Below, one piece after another: positions 14,399 to 18,641 of a stretch of 18,641 nt of DNA. Position 1 is the stretch's first letter. Each line of letters begins with the position of its first letter. A program made the position numbers and the translations under genes. The stretch is from CAISIP01 sp043759735. GTDB taxonomy: Bacteria > Pseudomonadota > Gammaproteobacteria > Burkholderiales > Burkholderiaceae_C. Under the pieces are notes generated by a model. The model ran no database searches, was not told where the DNA came from, and saw only the letters and a program-made list of their open reading frames with translations. The stretch is taken from the NCBI GenBank assembly GCA_043759735.1, contig JAYUQC010000270.1, forward strand, positions 1 through 18,641. Direction: 5' to 3'.

Positions 14399-15790
14399 TC
14401 AACATTCGATCACGTTGACGGCCAGCCCACCGCGGCTGGTTTCCTTGTATTTGGTCATCATGTCGCGCCCGGTATCGCGCATGGTCTTGATGACCTTGTC
14501 CAGCGACACATAATGGGTGCCGTCGCCGCGCAGCGCCATGCGCGCCGCGTTGAGCGCCTTGACCGAACCCATTGCGTTGCGCTCGATGCAGGGAATCTGC
14601 ACCCGCCCGCCGACCGGGTCGCAGGTCAGGCCCAGGTTGTGCTCCATGCCGATCTCGGCTGCGTTCTCGACCTGCTCGGGCGTGCCACCCATTACGGCCG
14701 CCAGCGCACCGGCGGCCATCGAGCAGGCCACACCGACTTCGCCCTGGCAACCGACCTCGGCGCCGCTGATGGACGCGTTTTCCTTGTACAGCAGGCCGAT
14801 CGCGCCGGCGGTCAGCAGGAAATCGCGCATGCCCTTGTCGGACGAGCCGGGGCAGAAATGCAGGTAGTAATGCATCACTGCCGGCACGATGCCGGCAGCG
14901 CCATTCGTCGGCGCAGTGACAACCCGCCCCCCGGCGGCGTTCTCCTCATTGACCGCCATCGCATACAGATTGACGAAATCGAGGATCGACAGCTGGTCGC
15001 GCAACGCCTGCTCCGGATGCGAACTGAGCATGCGGTGCAGTTCGGCAGCGCGGCGTTTCACGCGCATGCCGCCCGGCAGGTGCCCCTCGGTGCGGCAGCC
15101 CCGCTCGACACAGGCTTTCATCGCGCCCCAGATCATGTCCAGCCCCGCATCCAGTTGGGCATCGGTGCGCCAGGCATGCTCGTTCTCGCGCATCACCTGC
15201 GCGATCGACAGGCCGGTTTCGCGCGTGATCGCCAGCAGGGCATCGCCGCTACTGAATGGATGGGCCAATACAGTCGCATCGACGACCAGGCGCGGATGCT
15301 CCGCATCGGCATCGGCTTCCTCCTGCGACACGACGAAACCACCGCCAACCGAAAAATAGCGACGCTCCTCCAGCACCGTTCCGTCGGTTGCAAAGGCGCA
15401 AAAGCGCACGCCGTTGGAATGAAACGGCAGCGTCTCGCGGCGCAGGAACAACATGTCCTTGCGTTCGTTGAAAGCGATGGCGTGCAGGCCATCGAGCATG
15501 ATCTGGCCCTGCGCACGGATGGCCTTGATCCGCTCATCGATGCTGTCCGGATCCACCGTGTCCGGCATGGCACCTTCGAGGCCCAACATCACTGCGGTAT
15601 CGGTGCCGTGGCCCTTGCCGGTCGCACCCAGCGATCCATACAGCCTGGCCTCGACGCGGGTGACCTGGGTCAGCAAACCCGCCTTCTCCAGGCGCCGGGC
15701 AAACATGGCCGCTGCCTTCATCGGGCCGACCGTATGGGACGACGACGGGCCGATACCGATCTTGAACAGATCAAAAACACTCAATGCCAT
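14399..15790 (-). CDS. sdaA: L-serine ammonia-lyase, single-chain iron-sulfur type
   Basis: A 463-residue cytoplasmic enzyme that converts L-serine to pyruvate and ammonia with a [4Fe-4S] cluster. The beta-domain begins with the family signature GIGPSSSHTVGPMKAA (12-27). The alpha-domain holds C348, C390 and C401, whose spacing (42 and 11) equals that of the cluster cysteines in E. coli SdaA. The protein ends in C463 (IEC at the terminus), matching the C-terminal cysteine that caps the cluster in the Legionella enzyme. It is 41 bases downstream of glyA, so the serine made by GlyA would be consumed directly. Start ATG at 15790; ribosome-binding site weak. Confidence 0.96.
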   Translation of the reverse strand: MALSVFDLFKIGIGPSSSHTVGPMKAAAMFARRLEKAGLLTQVTRVEARLYGSLGATGKGHGTDTAVMLGLEGAMPDTVDPDSIDERIKAIRAQGQIMLDGLHAIAFNERKDMLFLRRETLPFHSNGVRFCAFATDGTVLEERRYFSVGGGFVVSQEEADADAEHPRLVVDATVLAHPFSSGDALLAITRETGLSIAQVMRENEHAWRTDAQLDAGLDMIWGAMKACVERGCRTEGHLPGGMRVKRRAAELHRMLSSHPEQALRDQLSILDFVNLYAMAVNEENAAGGRVVTAPTNGAAGIVPAVMHYYLHFCPGSSDKGMRDFLLTAGAIGLLYKENASISGAEVGCQGEVGVACSMAAGALAAVMGGTPEQVENAAEIGMEHNLGLTCDPVGGRVQIPCIERNAMGSVKALNAARMALRGDGTHYVSLDKVIKTMRDTGRDMMTKYKETSRGGLAVNVIEC

Positions 15791-15831
15791 GGTGCGCTTT
15801 CAGGCGATCGGAATCGGGGCGACGAACGGAA

Positions 15832-17082
15832 TCAGGCCGGCACCGGGAACCGGCGGCACAGGGCAACGACCTTCTCGGCCACCGCCTTTTCGACCGCGGG
15901 ATCGCCCAGCTTGTCCAGCACGTCGCACATCAGCATCGCGACCGCGCGACACTCCGCCTCGCCGAAGCCGCGCGTCGTGATGGCCGGCGTGCCGACCCGG
16001 ATGCCGCTGGTCACGAACGGCGATTGCGGGTCGTTGGGAACCGAATTCTTGTTCACCGTGATGTGGGCGCGCCCCAGCGCCGCATCAGCGTCCTTGCCGG
16101 TCAGTCCTTTCGGGATCAGGCTGACCAGCATCAGGTGGTTGTCGGTTCCGCCTGACACGATGTCGAAGCCGCGCGCCACAAAAACCTCGGCCATGGCCTT
16201 GGCGTTGACGATCACCTGCTGCTGGTAGACCTTGAATTCGGGTTGCAGCGCCTCCAGGAAGGCCACCGCCTTGGCGGCGATCACATGCATCAGCGGGCCG
16301 CCCTGGGTTCCGGGAAACACCATGGAGTTGAGCTTCTTTTCGATCTCCGGATTGGCACGGCACAGGATCAGGCCGCCGCGCGGTCCGCGCAGCGTCTTGT
16401 GGGTGGTGGTGGTTACCACGTCGGCAAACGGGATCGGGTTCGGGTACAGGCCGGCCGCCACCAGACCGGCCACATGGGCCATGTCAACGAACAGCAAGGC
16501 GCCGACCTTGTCGCAGATGGCGCGGAAACGCGCAAAGTCCAGGTGCCGGCTATAGGCCGAGAAACCGGCAATGATCATCTTGGGCTTGACCGCGACGGCC
16601 TGCGCCTCCAGCGCGTCATAGTCGATCAGGCCGGTCGTGGTGTCGATACCGTACTGCTCGGCGTGGTAGAACTTGCCCGAGAAGCTGACCTTGGCGCCGT
16701 GGGTCAGATGGCCACCATGGGCCAGGCTCATGCCCAGAATGGTGTCGCCCGGTTGCAGCAGCGCCATGTAGACCGCTGCATTGGCACTGGAGCCTGAATG
16801 CGGCTGCACATTCGCCCAGGCGGCGCCGAACAGCTGCTTGGCGCGTTCGATGGCCAGGGTTTCGGCTACGTCGACGAACTCGCAGCCGCCGTAATAGCGC
16901 TTGCCCGGATAACCTTCGGCATATTTGTTGGTCAGCACGCTGCCCTGAGCTTCCATCACGCGTGGGCTGGTGTAGTTTTCGGACGCAATCAGTTCCAGAT
17001 GGTCCTGTTGACGCTGGGTCTCAGCCGCCATGGCGGCACCCAGCTCGGGGTCGAATTCCTGGATCGAAGACATCAAAGCCAT
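15832..17082 (-). CDS. glyA: Serine hydroxymethyltransferase
   Basis: A 416-residue PLP enzyme interconverting glycine plus 5,10-methylene-THF and serine plus THF. The PLP-binding lysine is K229 in TTTTHKTLRGPRGG, the same number as in E. coli GlyA. N-terminal ELIASENYTSPRV-type folate/PLP contacts (about 29-41) and GYPGKRYYGG (57-66) are intact. It is the first gene of the minus-strand operon. Beside sox genes it would use both sox products, glycine and methylene-THF, to make serine. The ATG at 17082 is preceded by a weak AGG; M4 is an alternative start. A housekeeping glyA probably also exists elsewhere in the genome (inference). Confidence 0.97.
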   Translation of the reverse strand: MALMSSIQEFDPELGAAMAAETQRQQDHLELIASENYTSPRVMEAQGSVLTNKYAEGYPGKRYYGGCEFVDVAETLAIERAKQLFGAAWANVQPHSGSSANAAVYMALLQPGDTILGMSLAHGGHLTHGAKVSFSGKFYHAEQYGIDTTTGLIDYDALEAQAVAVKPKMIIAGFSAYSRHLDFARFRAICDKVGALLFVDMAHVAGLVAAGLYPNPIPFADVVTTTTHKTLRGPRGGLILCRANPEIEKKLNSMVFPGTQGGPLMHVIAAKAVAFLEALQPEFKVYQQQVIVNAKAMAEVFVARGFDIVSGGTDNHLMLVSLIPKGLTGKDADAALGRAHITVNKNSVPNDPQSPFVTSGIRVGTPAITTRGFGEAECRAVAMLMCDVLDKLGDPAVEKAVAEKVVALCRRFPVPA

Positions 17083-17106
17083 TGCGTTGTACCTAAAGTG
17101 ATGAAG

Positions 17107-17123
17107 TGCGCTGAACCAGCGCA
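17107..17123 (-). promoter_or_regulatory. Perfect hairpin in the glyA leader
   Basis: TGCGCTG (17107-17113) and CAGCGCA (17117-17123) form a perfect 7-bp stem with a 3-base loop, 25-41 bases upstream of the glyA start codon on the transcribed strand. It has no T-tract and does not mask the weak ribosome-binding site. A regulatory role is possible but only inferred. Confidence 0.35.
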
Positions 17124-17373
17124 GTGGGAGTGGGCGGCGGACCTGCCAGCCGCATGCCCGTCATTATCCGGCCCCCGAATTGTCGGGATGACGCCAGGGC
17201 GCGATGTCCGCATTACGACATTGCTCGACCCGGGCGCGACAGAAGCGCAGTCCAGCCGCAAGCAAGCGCGCACTGCATCCCGCTGGGCGAAGGAGGAGCC
17301 CGCTGGGCGGGGGACAGCCGCGGAGCCGAAAGCGCCGCTGGCCTGATCCCGCGCTGTGCCACCCGTATCCGGT

Positions 17374-17402
17374 TTGTCATTATTTTGGGAAAGATCAATA
17401 AT
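17374..17402 (+). promoter_or_regulatory. Sigma70-type promoter for the MttB-type gene
   Basis: TTGTCA (17374-17379), 17-base spacer, AATAAT (17397-17402): five of six consensus bases in each hexamer at ideal spacing, in the only AT-rich patch of the region. Transcription would begin near 17409, leaving a leader of roughly 215 bases before the start codon at 17626. TTTGTC overlaps the -35 and recurs at 17432-17437, with the inverse GACAAA at 17457-17462. Confidence 0.55.
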
Positions 17403-17431
17403 TCCAGCGGAAAGCAAACGGTCATTCGCGG

Positions 17432-17462
17432 TTTGTCGGTTGAAGCACGGTGCATCGACAAA
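17432..17462. promoter_or_regulatory. TTTGTCG/CGACAAA inverted repeat downstream of the promoter
   Basis: TTTGTCG (17432-17438) and CGACAAA (17456-17462) are perfect 7-base inverted arms 17 bases apart, about 25-55 bases downstream of the predicted transcription start. The first arm shares CGGTTTGTC with the -35 region (17370-17378). The arrangement suggests repeated half-sites for a regulator; this is an inference from repetition only. Confidence 0.35.
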
Positions 17463-17581
17463 ACGCCGACCTGTCTGCCGCACCCATACTGGCAGCGCGG
17501 CCGGCGGCTTGACGTGGGCACGCCAGCGGGCGTCGCAATGGGATCACCGGCCCGGTCGCGCATGACCATACTTTGGGCTAC

Positions 17582-17603
17582 TTTCGGGCTTCTCGACCCG
17601 AAA
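17582..17603 (+). promoter_or_regulatory. Leader hairpin before the MttB-type gene
   Basis: TTTCGGG (17582-17588) pairs perfectly with CCCGAAA (17597-17603) across an 8-base loop, ending 11 bases before the GGAG ribosome-binding site (17615-17618). The near-tandem ACTTTGGGCT/ACTTTCGGGCT (17570-17590) overlaps the left arm, so alternative pairings are possible. Confidence 0.35.
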
Positions 17604-17625
17604 TCCTACTTTTCGGAGCACCAGC

Positions 17626-18641
17626 ATGGACGAGGTTTTGGTACAGGGCACGGATTCCGCTCCGCGGGGGCGGCGCGCCGGTGGCGGACGCGAGGCCAAA
17701 CGGGCGGCGCGCAGCGCACGCGCCAGCCAGACGGTGCCGTACATCACGCGCCGTATTCCGTATTACGAGGTGCTGGACGAAGAAGGCCTGCAGATCATCG
17801 AGCGCAATGCCGAACTGATCCTGGAGGAGACTGGCATTGATTTCCGCGACGACGCGGAGGCGCTGGAACTGTTCCGTGCCGCTGGCGCCGACGTCAAGGG
17901 TGAGCGGGTACGGTTCCCGTCCGGTCTGGCGCGAAAACTGGTGCAGGCCACAGCGCCGCGCGAATTTACCCAATTTGCGCGCAATCCGGCGCGAAATGTC
18001 GTCATTGGCGGCAAAAACACGGTATTTGCGCCGGCTTACGGGTCGCCGTTCGTGCGCGACCTGGACCGGGGCAGGCGCTACGCGACGATCGAGGACTTCC
18101 GCAACTTCGTCAAGCTGACCTATATGGCCCATTCGCTGCATCACTCCGGTGGCACGATCTGCGAGCCGGTCGACCTGCCCGTGAACAAGCGCCATTTCGA
18201 CATGGTCTACAGCCATATGAAGTACAGCGACAAGCCGTTCATGGGCTCGGTCACCCACCCGCAGCGGGCCCAGGATACGGTCGAGATGGCGAAGATCCTG
18301 TTCGGCGACAACTACATCGACCCGCTCACCGGCAAGCCCCGCACCGTAGTCATCAATCTGATCAATGCGAACTCGCCGATGACTTTCGACGAGACCATGC
18401 TCGGGGCGGCCAAGGTCTATGCGCGCAACAACCAGGCCACCATCATCACGCCTTTCATCCTGTCCGGCGCGATGTCGCCTGTGACGGTGGCGGGCACCTG
18501 CGCGCAGACTCTGGCCGAGGCGCTGGCCGGCATGGCCTTCGTGCAGCTGTGCAACCCCGGCGCGCCTGTGGTGCTGGGCAGTTTCGCCTCGTCGATTTCC
18601 ATGCAGTCGGGCGCGCCGACCTTCGGTACGCCCGAGCCGGC
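17626..18641 (+). CDS. MttB-superfamily corrinoid methyltransferase, 5' part (runs off window)
   Basis: The first 338 residues of a trimethylamine methyltransferase (MttB) family protein, usually about 500-520 long. An Arg/Gly-rich N-terminal tail (about 13-34) precedes the TIM-barrel. Family-typical segments include ILEETGIDFRDD (about 65-76), FAPAYGSPFVRDLD, HHSGGTICEPVDLPVNKRHFD (about 172-192) and SISMQSGAPTFGTPEP near the window edge. No in-frame amber codon occurs in the visible part, in line with the non-pyrrolysine branch, which includes glycine betaine methyltransferase MtgB. Such enzymes move a methyl group from a quaternary amine to a corrinoid protein. The start is clear: GGAG seven bases upstream of the ATG. 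It is divergent from glyA-sdaA-sox, so glycine betaine or a related betaine is the likely substrate; trimethylamine itself is less likely. No corrinoid partner is in view. Confidence 0.87.
   Translation, partial: MDEVLVQGTDSAPRGRRAGGGREAKRAARSARASQTVPYITRRIPYYEVLDEEGLQIIERNAELILEETGIDFRDDAEALELFRAAGADVKGERVRFPSGLARKLVQATAPREFTQFARNPARNVVIGGKNTVFAPAYGSPFVRDLDRGRRYATIEDFRNFVKLTYMAHSLHHSGGTICEPVDLPVNKRHFDMVYSHMKYSDKPFMGSVTHPQRAQDTVEMAKILFGDNYIDPLTGKPRTVVINLINANSPMTFDETMLGAAKVYARNNQATIITPFILSGAMSPVTVAGTCAQTLAEALAGMAFVQLCNPGAPVVLGSFASSISMQSGAPTFGTPEP

Larger units (their letters stand above)
17083..17625. promoter_or_regulatory. Divergent glyA operon / MttB-type gene control region
   Basis: This 543-base stretch has no convincing gene. 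It holds, left to right: a hairpin in the glyA leader; a GC-rich stretch with CCCGCTGGGCG occurring twice with a 20-base period (17279-17289, 17299-17309); an AT-rich patch with a good rightward promoter (17374-17402); recurring TTTGTC/GACAAA half-sites around that promoter; and a hairpin just before the MttB-type gene. For glyA only a weak leftward candidate (ATGACC, 16 bases, AATTAT, minus strand, same AT-rich patch) is visible. I saw no match to cobalamin or glycine riboswitch cores by eye. Confidence 0.6.

Noticed and set aside
14210..16228. Long plus-strand open frame (672 codons) opposite sdaA/glyA
   Set aside because: It overlaps two clearly conserved enzymes on the other strand and its translation has no family signature.
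17409..17625. Cobalamin or glycine riboswitch before the MttB-type gene
   Set aside because: No B12-box or glycine-aptamer core could be recognised by eye. Only simple hairpins are present.
1..18641. CRISPR arrays, tRNA/rRNA genes, insertion sequences
   Set aside because: No regularly spaced repeats, cloverleaf-like sequences, transposase frames or terminal inverted repeats of IS type were found on reading both strands.

Overview
The window is a GC-rich chromosomal segment, most likely from a betaproteobacterium of the Burkholderiales. This placement is an inference from protein style and from two GC-rich intergenic elements that resemble ones I associate with Comamonadaceae; no rRNA or marker gene is present to prove it. 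Almost all coding capacity is on the minus strand. The only plus-strand gene is the last one, which runs off the right edge.

Layout. (1) 240-2822, minus: a single-polypeptide dimethylglycine dehydrogenase/oxidase-type flavoenzyme (FAD amine-oxidase domain fused to a GcvT domain), preceded by a strong inverted repeat. (2) 3000-5601, minus: three genes with no obvious metabolic link: a short conserved-looking hypothetical, an OmpA-family lipoprotein, and an astacin-like zinc metalloprotease with a C-terminal PPC domain. (3) 5895-17082, minus: a long, tightly packed run transcribed in the order glyA, sdaA, soxB, soxD, soxA, soxG, an orphan HyuA-type ASKHA ATPase, a two-cluster iron-sulfur protein resembling the ferredoxin half of QueG, and a small cupin. 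(4) 17083-17625: a 543-base divergent regulatory region with a good sigma70-type promoter pointing right. (5) 17626 to the edge, plus: the first 338 codons of an MttB-superfamily (trimethylamine/glycine betaine) corrinoid methyltransferase.

How the genes fit together. The enzymes line up as a catabolic route for a methylated glycine. An MttB-type methyltransferase would remove the first methyl of a quaternary amine such as glycine betaine. The DMGDH-type enzyme would convert dimethylglycine to sarcosine. Heterotetrameric sarcosine oxidase (SoxBDAG) makes glycine, H2O2 and 5,10-methylene-THF. GlyA joins glycine and methylene-THF into serine, and SdaA deaminates serine to pyruvate and ammonia.

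The most interesting part is the end of the sox operon. A HyuA-like ATPase without its usual HyuB partner and a QueG-like Fe-S protein sit beside a corrinoid methyltransferase. ASKHA ATPases plus Fe-S centres are how known methyltransferase systems reactivate oxidised corrinoid (RamA/RACE proteins). I propose that this pair is a split corrinoid-reactivation system for the divergent MttB homologue. No corrinoid protein, folate methyl acceptor or transporter lies within the window; they may lie beyond the right edge.
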